36,709 bases of DNA from an uncultured Christensenella sp. Lineage in GTDB: Bacteria > Bacillota > Clostridia > Christensenellales > Borkfalkiaceae. The DNA lies in NCBI GenBank assembly GCA_910586345.1, contig CAJUHC010000011.1, forward strand, positions 1-36,709, given 5' to 3'. Below are positions 7,366 through 16,758 of this stretch, piece after piece. Numbering within the stretch: position 1 is the first letter of the stretch; each line of letters begins with the position of its first letter. The notes under the pieces are model-generated. The model saw nothing but the letters and a program-made list of their open reading frames with translations. It made no database searches and was not told where the DNA came from. The position numbers were made by a program, and so were the translations under genes.

Positions 7366-9486
7366 TTGAGCAAAAAAGGCAGAATTATATCTTGGGTCAT
7401 AATCGCCGTGCTGTTAGTTTCCGTGGCGATAGTGGTCGCTACACAGTTAATGAACGGCGGCGCGAAAAAAATTGACCGAACGCAGTTTAAACAATACGTT
7501 GAAAATGCGCGATATTATGTAGATGGCGATAAAATTAATAAATTGATTTTGAAACAAGACGCGGAAGGAAATTATTATCTTCCCGACAAGGATTCCGAAG
7601 ATTTCGACCCTGCAAACGACATAGTGGCGGACGTTAAAATCGAAGGTTACGCCGTAAAGGACGGAAAAATCGTTTCCGTCGAAATTAAGGACGATAACGG
7701 TAAAATTATACAAAAAGCCGGCGAAAGTCTTCCCGTAATTACTAAAATATCCATTAGCGGATATGAGTATTCGGGATATATCGACGGCGCAAACGGTAAA
7801 AAAATACGCGCTTATTTTTGTTACGGTCCGTCGGCATACGGAAGCGAAATATGGGATTCGTCTACGTTTAATAAATGGGATGCTCTCGGAGTTGTAATAG
7901 ACCCGTCAGACCCTAATGCGGGAAGTTGGGTATCTACTGCGTTCTCGGTTCTGATGCTTGTAATCGTATGCGTAGTATTTTTCCTGATTATCCGTTCGTC
8001 TATGGGCGGAGCGGGCAAAGTAATGAGTTTTGCCAAGACGAAAGCGCGCGTATCTACTAATATTAAGGTACGCTTTGACGATGTTGCCGGCGCGGAAGAA
8101 GAAAAAGTCGAGCTTGCGGAAGTCGTCGAGTTCTTGCGTCAGCCTAAAAAGTTCTCGGATTTAGGGGCGCGAATTCCCAAAGGCGTACTTTTGGTAGGGC
8201 CTCCCGGAACGGGTAAGACGCTGTTTGCCAAAGCTGTTGCGGGCGAAGCGGGCGTTCCGTTCTTTTCGGTTTCAGGTTCCGATTTCGTCGAAATGTACGT
8301 CGGCGTCGGAGCTTCTCGTGTGCGCGACCTATTTGAAATGGCTAAAAAGAACCAGCCTTGTATAATATTCGTCGACGAAATCGACGCCGTCGGCAGACAC
8401 CGCGGTGCGGGTCTCGGCGGCGGTAACGATGAAAGAGAGCAGACGCTTAACCAGATTCTCGTTCAGATGGACGGTTTCGAAGCGAGCGAAGGCGTTATAG
8501 TTATAGCGGCTACTAACCGCGCGGACATTCTCGACCCCGCGTTGACCCGTCCCGGCAGATTCGACAGGCAGGTTTACGTAAATCTTCCCGACGTTAAAGG
8601 CAGGGAGCAGATATTAAAGGTACACGCGCGCAATAAACCGCTTTCCCCCGATGTAAATTTAAGAAACGTTGCGCGTTTAAGCGCGGGCTTTTCGGGCGCC
8701 GACTTGGCTAATCTTTTAAACGAAGCGGCGATACTCGCCGCACGTGCGGACAAGAAATTTATCGGCAACGCAGAGCTTTACGAAGCGTTCGATAAGGTTG
8801 CGATGGGGCCCGCGAAGAAGAGCAAAGTAATAACCGAACAGGATAAACGTCTTACCGCGTTCCACGAAGCGGGACACGCGATACTCGCAAAACTTTGCAA
8901 GAATTGCGACCCTGTTCACGAAGTAACCATAATACCCCGCGGAGCCGCAGGCGGATTTACTATGATGAGACCCGAAACGGACAGAATGTATTATACCAGA
9001 AGTTTTATGCTCGACGATATATGTATGGGTCTCGGCGGACGTGCGGCGGAAGAGATTGTAATAAAAGAAATCGGTTCGGGGGCGACGGGCGATATAAAAC
9101 AGGCAACTAAATTCGCCCGCGCGATGGTAACGGAGTTTGGTATGAGCGAAAAGCTCGGTCTGATATGTTACAGCGACGATTCTCAGCCGATGTTTTTAGG
9201 AAGGGATATGGCTACCCATAACAGCTATTCCGAAGAAACAGCGAGAATGATTGACGAAGAAGTTCGCAACATCGTTGCTACACAGCACGAGAGAGCCTTA
9301 AAACTGCTTACAGAGAACCGTTCTATCCTCGATAATATGGCGAGAGTTCTTATTGAACGCGAAACCATTTATACGGAAGAGGTTGATTTGCTTATGGAAG
9401 GCAAATCGTACGAGGAAGTTTTAAGTTATATGGACGAACACGAAAACGACCGTGCCGATACCCGTTTCAAGAAATACGAAAGCTGA
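7366..9486 (+). CDS. ftsH: ATP-dependent zinc metalloprotease FtsH
   Basis: This membrane-bound AAA+ protease of 706 residues degrades misfolded membrane proteins and some regulators. TM1 is about residues 8-27, an outer domain of about 155 residues follows, and TM2 is about 186-205. The Walker A motif GPPGTGKT is at 278-285, Walker B is in IIFVDEIDAVG, and the second region of homology is ATNRADILDPALTRPGRFDR. The zinc site is HEAGH at 500-504. The start is TTG, supported by AGGAG 7 bases upstream and a strong promoter. The outer domain is somewhat longer than usual and the total is longer than the common 610-650. It lies directly before parA/parB, an unusual placement, since ftsH is often with tilS-hpt. 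Confidence 0.97.
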   Translation: MSKKGRIISWVIIAVLLVSVAIVVATQLMNGGAKKIDRTQFKQYVENARYYVDGDKINKLILKQDAEGNYYLPDKDSEDFDPANDIVADVKIEGYAVKDGKIVSVEIKDDNGKIIQKAGESLPVITKISISGYEYSGYIDGANGKKIRAYFCYGPSAYGSEIWDSSTFNKWDALGVVIDPSDPNAGSWVSTAFSVLMLVIVCVVFFLIIRSSMGGAGKVMSFAKTKARVSTNIKVRFDDVAGAEEEKVELAEVVEFLRQPKKFSDLGARIPKGVLLVGPPGTGKTLFAKAVAGEAGVPFFSVSGSDFVEMYVGVGASRVRDLFEMAKKNQPCIIFVDEIDAVGRHRGAGLGGGNDEREQTLNQILVQMDGFEASEGVIVIAATNRADILDPALTRPGRFDRQVYVNLPDVKGREQILKVHARNKPLSPDVNLRNVARLSAGFSGADLANLLNEAAILAARADKKFIGNAELYEAFDKVAMGPAKKSKVITEQDKRLTAFHEAGHAILAKLCKNCDPVHEVTIIPRGAAGGFTMMRPETDRMYYTRSFMLDDICMGLGGRAAEEIVIKEIGSGATGDIKQATKFARAMVTEFGMSEKLGLICYSDDSQPMFLGRDMATHNSYSEETARMIDEEVRNIVATQHERALKLLTENRSILDNMARVLIERETIYTEEVDLLMEGKSYEEVLSYMDEHENDRADTRFKKYES

Positions 9487-9488
9487 CA

Positions 9489-9504
9489 CGTTCCACGTGA
9501 AACC
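9489..9504. promoter_or_regulatory. parS site 3, between ftsH and parA
   Basis: CGTTCCACGTGAAACC keeps the whole inner 14 bases of the consensus GTTNCACGTGAAAC; only the two outer bases differ. It lies just after the ftsH stop and before parA. Confidence 0.82.
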
Positions 9505-9535
9505 AATTCGAAAAATTTAAAAGTCGGTGGAGAAT

Positions 9536-10300
9536 ATGGGAAAAATAATAGCATTTACGAATAAGAAAGGCGGAGTGGGTAAAACCACTACCGCCGTGAA
9601 TATGGCGGCTTACTGCGCGGAGTTCGGGAAAAAGACGCTACTTGTAGATATTGACTCGCAAGGGAATGCGACTACGGCGCTTGGGTTTTCTAAGAGCGCA
9701 TTAAAAAAATCAGTCTATAACGTGCTTATAGAGGACGACGGCGCGACAGCGAATATTTTGCCTACGCAGGTTAAACTGCTCGATATTTTGCCTGCGAACG
9801 TCGATTTGACCGGAGCCGAGGTGGATTTGGTATATAAACGCGAACGCGAGCGGATTTTAAAGAATGCTCTCGAAAAAGTCCGTTCCGAATACGATTACAT
9901 ATTTATAGACTGTCCGCCTTCGCTCGGACTTTTAACGATAAACGCCTGGGTCGCTTCCGATTCGGTTATAATTCCGCTTCAAGCGGAGTATTTCGCGTTG
10001 GAGGGAGTGAGCCAGCTTATGAACACGATAGCTCTCGTTAAACAGCATCTTAATCCCAATTTACAGATAGAAGGCGTAATAATTACGATGTACGACGGCA
10101 GAGCTTTGATTTCCAAGCAGATAACGGCGGAAATCAAGAAGTTTTTCAAAAAGAAACTTTACGAGATTATAATTCCGAGGAACGTCCGCCTTGCCGAAGC
10201 TCCCAGCCACGGCAAACCCGTAATGCTTTACGACCCGAAGTGCGTCGGGGCGAGAGCTTACAGGGCGTTGACGGAAGAATTTTTATCTAAACAAAAGTAA
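9536..10300 (+). CDS. parA: chromosome partitioning ATPase ParA/Soj
   Basis: This 254-residue ParA-type P-loop ATPase has a deviant Walker A KGGVGKT (residues 11-17, with the signature lysine K11), DIDSQGNAT (Walker A' Asp), and FIDCPPSLG (Walker B). It binds DNA non-specifically as an ATP dimer and works with ParB on parS in origin segregation; in Bacillus it also regulates DnaA. I start it at ATG 9536 because the protein then begins MGKIIAFTNKKGG, as Soj proteins do. A GTG at 9527 is in frame but falls inside the GGTGGAG ribosome site. The gene is followed after 62 bases by parB. Confidence 0.95.
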   Translation: MGKIIAFTNKKGGVGKTTTAVNMAAYCAEFGKKTLLVDIDSQGNATTALGFSKSALKKSVYNVLIEDDGATANILPTQVKLLDILPANVDLTGAEVDLVYKRERERILKNALEKVRSEYDYIFIDCPPSLGLLTINAWVASDSVIIPLQAEYFALEGVSQLMNTIALVKQHLNPNLQIEGVIITMYDGRALISKQITAEIKKFFKKKLYEIIIPRNVRLAEAPSHGKPVMLYDPKCVGARAYRALTEEFLSKQK

Positions 10301-10362
10301 AATCAATTAAAAATATTATTTTTATACGTTAACCGCGGTTCTGCGGAGGAGGTAAGCGATAT

Positions 10363-11274
10363 ATGGCGAAAGGTTTAGGCAAGGGACTTGAAGATTTATT
10401 TAAAGACACCGGCGCCGCATACGAACAAGTGTTCGAGCATAAAAGTGCGTTCGGTTATACCGAAGAGGAGCGTAAAAACGCCGAGGATATGAGCCTTGAC
10501 AAAATTACCGCGAATCCAAACCAGCCGAGAAAGAATTTCGACGAGCAGGCTTTGCGGGAGCTCGCCGAATCGATAAAAAAACACGGCGTAATTATGCCGA
10601 TTGTCGTAAACGATAACGGCGACGGCTCGTATATGATTATCGCGGGCGAACGCCGTTTCCGTGCAAGCAAGCTTGCCGGGAAAAATACGATTCCCGTTGT
10701 TATACGAAATTATTCCGACAGGGAAATAAAAGAGATTTCCCTTATAGAGAACTTACAGCGAGAAGACCTCAATCCCATAGAAGCGGCTACCGCTATGAAA
10801 CAGCTTATGATTGATTATAAGCTTACTCAGGACGAACTTGCGGAGAGAATAGGCAAATCGCGGCCCGCGATTGCAAATACGTTAAGACTTCTGCATCTCT
10901 GTCCCGAGGTTATGTCTCTCGTTTCGGAGGGCAAACTTTCAGCGGGACACGCAAGAACGATAGTGCTGTTGCCTGCCGAAGAACAGATTATGTTTGCGAA
11001 CGAGGCTGTAAGAAGCCAGACTTCCGTAAGGGAACTTGAAAAAAAAGTCAGAGCCCACACGATGTCTCCCGAATTGCTCGAAGCGAAAAAGCAAAAGAAA
11101 CGCGCGCTCGCGTCGGTAGAGCTTAAACAGCTGATAGAACGTATGAGGTTTGCGTTCAGAACTAAGGTAAGCCTTATCGGCAGCGATAAAAAAGGCAGAA
11201 TTTATATCGACTATTATTCCCGCGACGATTTGGAGAGAATTTCCGAAATACTCGATATAATCGATAAACAGTAA
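10363..11274 (+). CDS. parB: chromosome partitioning protein ParB/Spo0J
   Basis: This 303-residue ParB has an N-terminal CTPase domain (about 43-140) with GERRFRAS at 95-102 and ENLQREDLNPIE at 129-140. A helix-turn-helix follows (about 153-180, TQDELAERIGKSRPAIANTL), and a C-terminal dimerisation part completes it. It binds parS and spreads as a sliding clamp, loading SMC and positioning the origin. A very strong ribosome site, GGAGGAGG, lies 10 bases before ATG 10363. parS-like sites at 7112, 7155 and 9489 are its expected targets. Confidence 0.96.
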   Translation: MAKGLGKGLEDLFKDTGAAYEQVFEHKSAFGYTEEERKNAEDMSLDKITANPNQPRKNFDEQALRELAESIKKHGVIMPIVVNDNGDGSYMIIAGERRFRASKLAGKNTIPVVIRNYSDREIKEISLIENLQREDLNPIEAATAMKQLMIDYKLTQDELAERIGKSRPAIANTLRLLHLCPEVMSLVSEGKLSAGHARTIVLLPAEEQIMFANEAVRSQTSVRELEKKVRAHTMSPELLEAKKQKKRALASVELKQLIERMRFAFRTKVSLIGSDKKGRIYIDYYSRDDLERISEILDIIDKQ

Positions 11275-11329
11275 GCCTTATCGTAGGCGAAAATTAAAAA
11301 AGCGTTTACCGAAAAATAATAAAACGAAG

Positions 11330-11354
11330 GAGCGCAGATAGATAAACTGCGCTC
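11330..11354 (+). terminator. possible terminator after parB
   Basis: GAGCGCAG / CTGCGCTC form a perfect 8-bp stem with a 9-base loop, 55 bases after the parB stop. The T run after it is poor, so termination may be incomplete. Confidence 0.5.
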
Positions 11355-11458
11355 TTAAACTTTGTAAATTACCTCTCGACAATATAGACGATTATTCAAA
11401 AAGGTCTATTTTCTATATGTTTCGGTATAAGAAAAGTTTTATATAGGGAGATAAAGAA

Positions 11459-12478
11459 TTGAAGAGCATAAAAAGAATTACAATGTTGTACGCGGTTGCC
11501 GTTTTGTTTTTGTTAATTGCGGTTTCGGCGTTAGCGGGTTGTACGGGAAACAATGGAACGAAAATTAAAAACATTTCGGTAAATTCGACCGGAGCAAAGA
11601 CCGTTTACTATTACGGAGAAGAGTTAGATACGGGCGGGTTGGTCGTTACGGCGCATATGAAAGACGGAACTTCGCGCGAAGTTGACTTGAACGAGTGCGT
11701 TTTTGAAGGGTTTTCTTCTTTCTATGCTATTGAAGGCCTTCCCGTTACCGTTAATTATCGAGGGAACGTGGCGGAGTACGGAATAACCGTTATAGTGACG
11801 AAAGAGAGTTTGCTCGAAGGACTCGGAAACGATAAAACGCTTGCATCGGGTTTTTTGCAGGAAGGCAGAAATATAATCGATAAATACGGTACTGAACGGA
11901 TAAACGAAACTGTCTTTTACGGAGCATCGAACTTCGCGTACTGGAAAGACGCTATGGAAAAGGATTTGAAACCGTACAAAGTACAGAACCACGCTTTCGG
12001 CGGTTCGTCCGATAAAGATTTGGTCGCGTACGCTCCGTATCTTTTATATCCTTATAATCCGTCGTTCGTATTTTTCCAGACGGGCTCAAACGACTACGTT
12101 CAGAGCAGTAAACCCACAGACGAGGAAAAAATCAAGGAAGCTATGGACTATAAAAAGCAGATGTTTTCGGCTTTTCACGAAATTATGCCCGACTCGACTT
12201 TTATCGTAATGGCGGGAATATTACTGCCCGGCAGAGCGGAGTATCTCGGTATGACGCAGGAAATCAACAGGCAGTTGAAAGAATATTGCGATTCTCTGGA
12301 TTATCTGCGATTCGTTGATTCCGAAGCAATGACTTACGACAGCGACGCGGGGTTTAAAGATAATTTATTTTTAAGCGACAAAATTCATCTTACTCCCGCA
12401 GCGCGTATTATTTGGTCGGAACGGTATATTTTGCCCGAACTCGAAGCGATAGGCGCGCCTCGTTACGCGGAATTATAA
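11459..12478 (+). CDS. SGNH-hydrolase lipoprotein with N-terminal Ig-like domain
   Basis: This 339-residue lipoprotein has a signal peptide with lipobox LAGC at 25-28. Residues about 36-113 resemble a bacterial Ig-like (Big_3) domain (YYYGEELDTGGLVVTA, then DGTSREVDL). Residues about 150-330 form an SGNH/GDSL hydrolase: nucleophile Ser157 in FYGASNF, a conserved glycine in NHAFGGSS, Asn211 in TGSND, and the Asp307-x-x-His310 pair in DKIHLT. Such enzymes are esterases or acyl/acetyl hydrolases; the substrate here is unknown and could be acetylated glycans. The start is TTG with AGGGAG 8 bases upstream. It is probably monocistronic: a strong terminator follows and the next gene has its own promoter. 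Confidence 0.85.
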   Translation: MKSIKRITMLYAVAVLFLLIAVSALAGCTGNNGTKIKNISVNSTGAKTVYYYGEELDTGGLVVTAHMKDGTSREVDLNECVFEGFSSFYAIEGLPVTVNYRGNVAEYGITVIVTKESLLEGLGNDKTLASGFLQEGRNIIDKYGTERINETVFYGASNFAYWKDAMEKDLKPYKVQNHAFGGSSDKDLVAYAPYLLYPYNPSFVFFQTGSNDYVQSSKPTDEEKIKEAMDYKKQMFSAFHEIMPDSTFIVMAGILLPGRAEYLGMTQEINRQLKEYCDSLDYLRFVDSEAMTYDSDAGFKDNLFLSDKIHLTPAARIIWSERYILPELEAIGAPRYAEL

Positions 12479-12514
12479 TTACTAAGTAATCTATATTAAA
12501 TAATCGCGAACCGT

Positions 12515-12550
12515 TAACGAGCCGAGAAGAAATTCTCTGCTCGTTATTTT
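12515..12550 (+). terminator. terminator after the SGNH lipoprotein gene
   Basis: TAACGAGC (12515-12522) pairs with GCTCGTTA (12539-12546), and inside it GAGAA pairs with TTCTC. TTTT follows directly. This is a classic intrinsic terminator. Confidence 0.85.
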
Positions 12551-12560
12551 CGTTCACGGG

Positions 12561-12590
12561 TTGACAAATCAAACCGCGGAGGAGTACAAT
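12561..12590 (+). promoter_or_regulatory. sigma-A promoter of the ABC exporter gene
   Basis: TTGACA (12561-12566), an 18-base spacer and TACAAT (12585-12590) lie 37 bases before the start codon. Confidence 0.75.
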
Positions 12591-12627
12591 AAACGCGTAA
12601 TTATATCCCATATTATAGAAGGAGGAA

Positions 12628-15600
12628 ATGATGTTAACGGTCAGAAATCTCGTCAAGGTCTATAAGACCAAAGGCGGAACGGAAGTCAGGGCGCTCGACG
12701 GAGTGACGGTTGATTTTCCCGAAACGGGAATGGTGTTCCTGCTCGGCAGAAGCGGTTCGGGTAAATCGACGCTTTTAAACGTTGCGGGAGGGCTCGATAA
12801 ACCCGACAGCGGCGAAGTTATCGTCAAAGGCAAAAGCAGTAAAGATTTTACGGGCTCGGACTTCGACAGTTACCGCAATACGTTCGTCGGTTTCGTTTTT
12901 CAGGAATACAATATTTTAAACGAGTTCAATATCGAACAGAATATTGCGCTCGCGCTTCAACTCCAAGGTAAGAAAAACGACAAAGAAGCGGTCAACGCCA
13001 TTTTAGAACGGGTCGACCTTGCCGGTATGGGGAAGCGTAAGCCGAACACTCTTTCGGGTGGACAGAAACAGAGAGTCGCCATCGCGAGAGCTTTGATAAA
13101 AGAACCCGAAATAATTATGGCGGACGAACCTACGGGTGCGCTCGACTCGAATACGGGCAAGCAGGTTCTCGACACGCTTAAAAAACTTTCCGAAACGAAG
13201 CTTGTTATAATCGTTTCGCACGACAGGGAATTTGCGGAACAGTACGGCGACAGAGTTATCGAACTCAAAGACGGTAAAATTCTTACGGATACGACAAAGA
13301 CTTACGCAGAGCCTACCGACGTAAGCTCTAACGTCGCCGCCGTCGGCGGCGACACCGTTCGCATAAAAGATTGGAGCAAACTTACAAAAGCGGAGTTCGA
13401 CGGTATCTTCGCTATGCTCAAAGGCAAGAGCGGAGAGGTAATAATCGCATCGTCCGAGTCCGATATTCCCGCGGTGAAACGTGCTTGCAGGATAACCGAC
13501 GGCGGTTCGCGGGAATATTTCAAAGACACCGCGCCCGAAAGCGTTAAAATCAATTCTTACGACGGTACTCAAACAAAGTTCATAAAATCGCGTCTGCCGA
13601 TAGGACACGCTATAAAAATGGGGGCGAGCGGGCTCAAAACCAAACCCGTGCGATTATTTTTCACGATACTTATATCGATAATTTCGTTTACTCTCTTCGG
13701 TGTGCTACTGACGATGATGATGTATAATTCCGTGTTTTCGATTTCCGAGGCGTTAAAGAAAACGGGGTATACGACGGCGCTTCTCGAAAAGACTTATGAC
13801 GCCGAACGCAACGAGTACAGAATCGACGCGGACGGAAACCGTAAACTCGAATATTCGACCGATACGAAAGAAACCGACCGCATTGGCTTAAAAGAACTTG
13901 CGGAAATGAACAATAACAACAAGAACATTAAGTTCGCGGGCGTTTACGGCAGAGGAAACCACGATTACGTTAATTGGCTCGGCAGTTTGTCGGGCAACGC
14001 GAGCGACGGTACGAAAGTGACCTATCCGACGACCGCGTTCTGCGGTTTTTCCGACTGCGGCGAAAAATTTATGTCCGATAACGGTTTTGTAAAAATTGCG
14101 GGCAAATACCCTGCGGAAGCGAACGAAATCGCTGTTTCCGAGTACGTTTACAATCAATTCAAAGATAAAGGTTACCGCAGTTCTTCGGAAACCGAGAGAA
14201 TAAATTCTCCGGCGGACTTAATCGGCAAAGAAATAGGCGTTCTGGAAAATCAGGCTTACGGCAAGAAGCCTCTTAAAATAGTCGGTATTTACGATGTCGG
14301 AGATTATCTCGGAAAATACGAAAATATATTAAAAGGTACGACCGTAGATAAACAGTCGAAAGATTATTTGGCACAAAAAACCGAATGCGAGGACGAAATT
14401 CAGTACGGATTCCAATCTCTTGCTTTCGTATCGGATAAATTCTATGATGAATATAAATCTGCTTTTAACGGCGAATCGTTCGAATATATCCAGTCACGCT
14501 ATATCTACGGCGCACGTATGAACGTAAACAAAGACAATTGGTACGATAAGCCTATACAAGAATACGACAGCGTTCCGTATTTTTCCGAAGAAACGGTCAG
14601 AAATAACGCGGATAAGTTCAAGATTTATTCGCTTGACGGCAACAAAATAGACAACTCGAAATTTTCGCCCGAAGAAGACGAAGTTTACGTTGAACTTCGT
14701 TATCTGATGGACTCGGCATATATGCTTGCCCAATCATCGAAGCTGACGGAGATATTTTACGATTCGGACGGAAACGTTTTTTACGATAAACGCGCAGGCT
14801 GGACGAAACAGGAAAAATTCTGGACAGATTACGCCGGCAACGTATCGTTCGAAGAAAAACCGAACTACGCCCTGTTCGAATTCGGCGAAATCAAATACGT
14901 TCACAAAAACGGACCGAGCGCAACTTACGAAGAAATATACGGTATGTACGAGTATAAAGAATGTTATGCCGATAAGGACGGAAATCTTACGACTGTCCGA
15001 CCTGCCGACGACAGTATTCTCGAAGTCCGATACGGCGTATATTATACCGACGGCAACGGAAATTATTCATTAGAGAAAAAGGAAGACTGGACGCAGGTAT
15101 CAGGCGAATATTATTATTCGGAATCGGGTAACCTTATATTCATTTCGATTCCCGAGGGGTATTACGAATGGGCGGGAACTTATTACGTAAACTTGAACGA
15201 CCCGTCCGAAATAGTCGGAGACCTGCTCGAAAACTGGCGTATGGTCGACGGTTATTATTCATATGCCGACGGAAGTTTAAGTTCCGTGCATCCGGAAGGA
15301 TACAGCTTGTGTGAGAACTTTTTCGTCAACAAAGAGACGGGAGAGCTGTCATTAACGTATAAAGACGGATTCGAATTTGCCGACGGTTTCTATTTGGATT
15401 CCGAAGGAAACGCTGTGGTGGACTCCGAAACAGGTTACGATACCAAGGTTTACGGCGTATTCATCAATGCGGAAGGAAAACTTTCTCTGACGAAAAAAGA
15501 GGGTTACGTCTTCCGTTCGCAATGGGTTTATAACGATACGGAACAAAAAGTTATATTTGCGGATAAACGCAACGGTTATTATACTAACGCCGACGGCGAA

Positions 15601-16587
15601 AAAGTTTCCGACCCCGCGTCGGAATATACTACAACGCAAAACGGAAATACCCTGTGGATACGGTACGGAGAACACAACAAAGAATTTGCGGAAGCATATG
15701 AAAGGCTTGTACGCTCGGCGGGATATTACGGAGAAGCGCTCGGAGACGAAGTAAATACCGAAGACGTCGCGCTCGTACTCGACTGCATTAAACTCGACCG
15801 AGCCGATTGGGCGGAGAGCGGATACGAAGATAGGGGTAAATTGCCGGAAACGCTCTACGCGCGTAACAGAAACAACGAAGAAAGAGAGCTGAAAATCAAA
15901 GGCTTTTACTGCTTGTCGAATAGCGGAGACATACCGATTATTTCTTCCGCGTTTGTAAAGACGTTTGCCGTCGTTCCTGACGAAGGGTATTCGGAATGGG
16001 TGACCGAGTACAAAACCGATTACGTCGCTCCCGATGATTTGAGATACAATTACATTATAGCGAAGTCCGATTCACTCAGCTCCGACGTATATTTTATGCT
16101 CGAAGAGAAGTCAAATTCGGTAAGTTATAAAATGTACGGCAATTCGATTTACGACGGAGCAAGTATGGCGATTGAAATGATAGAACTGCTGTCGCTTGTT
16201 TTTCTTATAGTAGGTTTGGTAATGGCGGTATTGTCCGCGCTGATGCTGTTCAACTTTATTTCCGCGTCGATTTCGGCAAAACGCAAAGAAATCGGAGTAT
16301 TGCGGGCGGTCGGCGCAAGAGGTACGGACGTGTTCAAAATATTCTTTGCCGAAGCTTTTATAATAGCAATGATTTGTTTCGTTATATCGGCAATCGCCGG
16401 AGGAGTGCTGTGTTTCGTTCTAAACGGAGTTTTTGCGGGAGCGATAAATATCACCGTTCTGAATTACGGTATAGTGGAAATTCTGCTGATTTTGGGAGTC
16501 TCCGCAGTAGTGGCGGTTCTTGCAACTATACTGCCCGTGTATTTTGCCGCTAAGAAACCTCCCGTCGAATCTATCCGCGCATTGTAA
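12628..16587 (+). CDS. giant ABC exporter: MacB-type ATPase fused to an FtsX-like permease with a repeat-bearing outer domain
   Basis: The product has 1319 residues. Residues 1-225 are an ABC ATPase: Walker A GRSGSGKST at 40-48, signature LSGGQKQRV at 142-150, Walker B IIMADEPTGALD from 162, and the H-loop in IIVSHDR. After a linker, TM1 lies about 345-366. About 815 extracellular residues follow. The C-terminal about 135 residues carry three TM helices with the FtsX/MacB hallmark (SISAKRKEIGVLRAVGARG). Exporters of this layout work mechanically across the membrane (peptide resistance, lipoprotein or wall functions). Residues about 708-1000 hold roughly eleven or twelve tandem units of 21-25 residues with a Y-x-D/N-x-x-G core. 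The start is ATG 12628 or the adjacent ATG 12631, which is better spaced from GGAGG (12621-12625). No two-component system is next to it. The substrate is unknown. Confidence 0.9.
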   Translation: MMLTVRNLVKVYKTKGGTEVRALDGVTVDFPETGMVFLLGRSGSGKSTLLNVAGGLDKPDSGEVIVKGKSSKDFTGSDFDSYRNTFVGFVFQEYNILNEFNIEQNIALALQLQGKKNDKEAVNAILERVDLAGMGKRKPNTLSGGQKQRVAIARALIKEPEIIMADEPTGALDSNTGKQVLDTLKKLSETKLVIIVSHDREFAEQYGDRVIELKDGKILTDTTKTYAEPTDVSSNVAAVGGDTVRIKDWSKLTKAEFDGIFAMLKGKSGEVIIASSESDIPAVKRACRITDGGSREYFKDTAPESVKINSYDGTQTKFIKSRLPIGHAIKMGASGLKTKPVRLFFTILISIISFTLFGVLLTMMMYNSVFSISEALKKTGYTTALLEKTYDAERNEYRIDADGNRKLEYSTDTKETDRIGLKELAEMNNNNKNIKFAGVYGRGNHDYVNWLGSLSGNASDGTKVTYPTTAFCGFSDCGEKFMSDNGFVKIAGKYPAEANEIAVSEYVYNQFKDKGYRSSSETERINSPADLIGKEIGVLENQAYGKKPLKIVGIYDVGDYLGKYENILKGTTVDKQSKDYLAQKTECEDEIQYGFQSLAFVSDKFYDEYKSAFNGESFEYIQSRYIYGARMNVNKDNWYDKPIQEYDSVPYFSEETVRNNADKFKIYSLDGNKIDNSKFSPEEDEVYVELRYLMDSAYMLAQSSKLTEIFYDSDGNVFYDKRAGWTKQEKFWTDYAGNVSFEEKPNYALFEFGEIKYVHKNGPSATYEEIYGMYEYKECYADKDGNLTTVRPADDSILEVRYGVYYTDGNGNYSLEKKEDWTQVSGEYYYSESGNLIFISIPEGYYEWAGTYYVNLNDPSEIVGDLLENWRMVDGYYSYADGSLSSVHPEGYSLCENFFVNKETGELSLTYKDGFEFADGFYLDSEGNAVVDSETGYDTKVYGVFINAEGKLSLTKKEGYVFRSQWVYNDTEQKVIFADKRNGYYTNADGEKVSDPASEYTTTQNGNTLWIRYGEHNKEFAEAYERLVRSAGYYGEALGDEVNTEDVALVLDCIKLDRADWAESGYEDRGKLPETLYARNRNNEERELKIKGFYCLSNSGDIPIISSAFVKTFAVVPDEGYSEWVTEYKTDYVAPDDLRYNYIIAKSDSLSSDVYFMLEEKSNSVSYKMYGNSIYDGASMAIEMIELLSLVFLIVGLVMAVLSALMLFNFISASISAKRKEIGVLRAVGARGTDVFKIFFAEAFIIAMICFVISAIAGGVLCFVLNGVFAGAINITVLNYGIVEILLILGVSAVVAVLATILPVYFAAKKPPVESIRAL

Positions 16588-16597
16588 ACTATAAAGG

Positions 16598-16625
16598 AAA
16601 AAAGACGCGTTGCGGCGTCTTTTTT
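16598..16625 (+). terminator. terminator after the ABC exporter gene
   Basis: AAAAAGACGC pairs with GCGTCTTTTT around a 6-base loop and ends in a T run. A textbook intrinsic terminator. Confidence 0.88.
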
Positions 16626-16659
16626 CATATTTCCGAAAGAAATTAAACCTGTGTTGAAT

Positions 16660-16716
16660 TTGCAATAATTATGTGCTGAATTTGCAATTTACAAACACGA
16701 TAAAAAATTTTATACT
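16660..16716 (+). promoter_or_regulatory. predicted AraC-type operator plus promoter of the membrane protein-GH3 operon
   Basis: Direct repeats TTGCAAT at 16660-16666 and 16682-16688 are 22 bases apart, and the match extends upstream (GTGTTGAATT / GTGCTGAATT). The last T of the second repeat begins the -35 TTTACA (16688-16693). After 17 bases comes TATACT (16711-16716). The same arrangement occurs before GH2 and before the symporter. Confidence 0.75.
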
Positions 16717-16758
16717 GAAAGTATTAATAATCGGGTTTTATCGGGGAGGAGAAAATAA

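Noticed and set aside
9527..9535. GTG at 9527 as the parA start
   Set aside because: It lies within the GGTGGAG ribosome site. Starting at ATG 9536 gives the family N-terminus MGKIIA.
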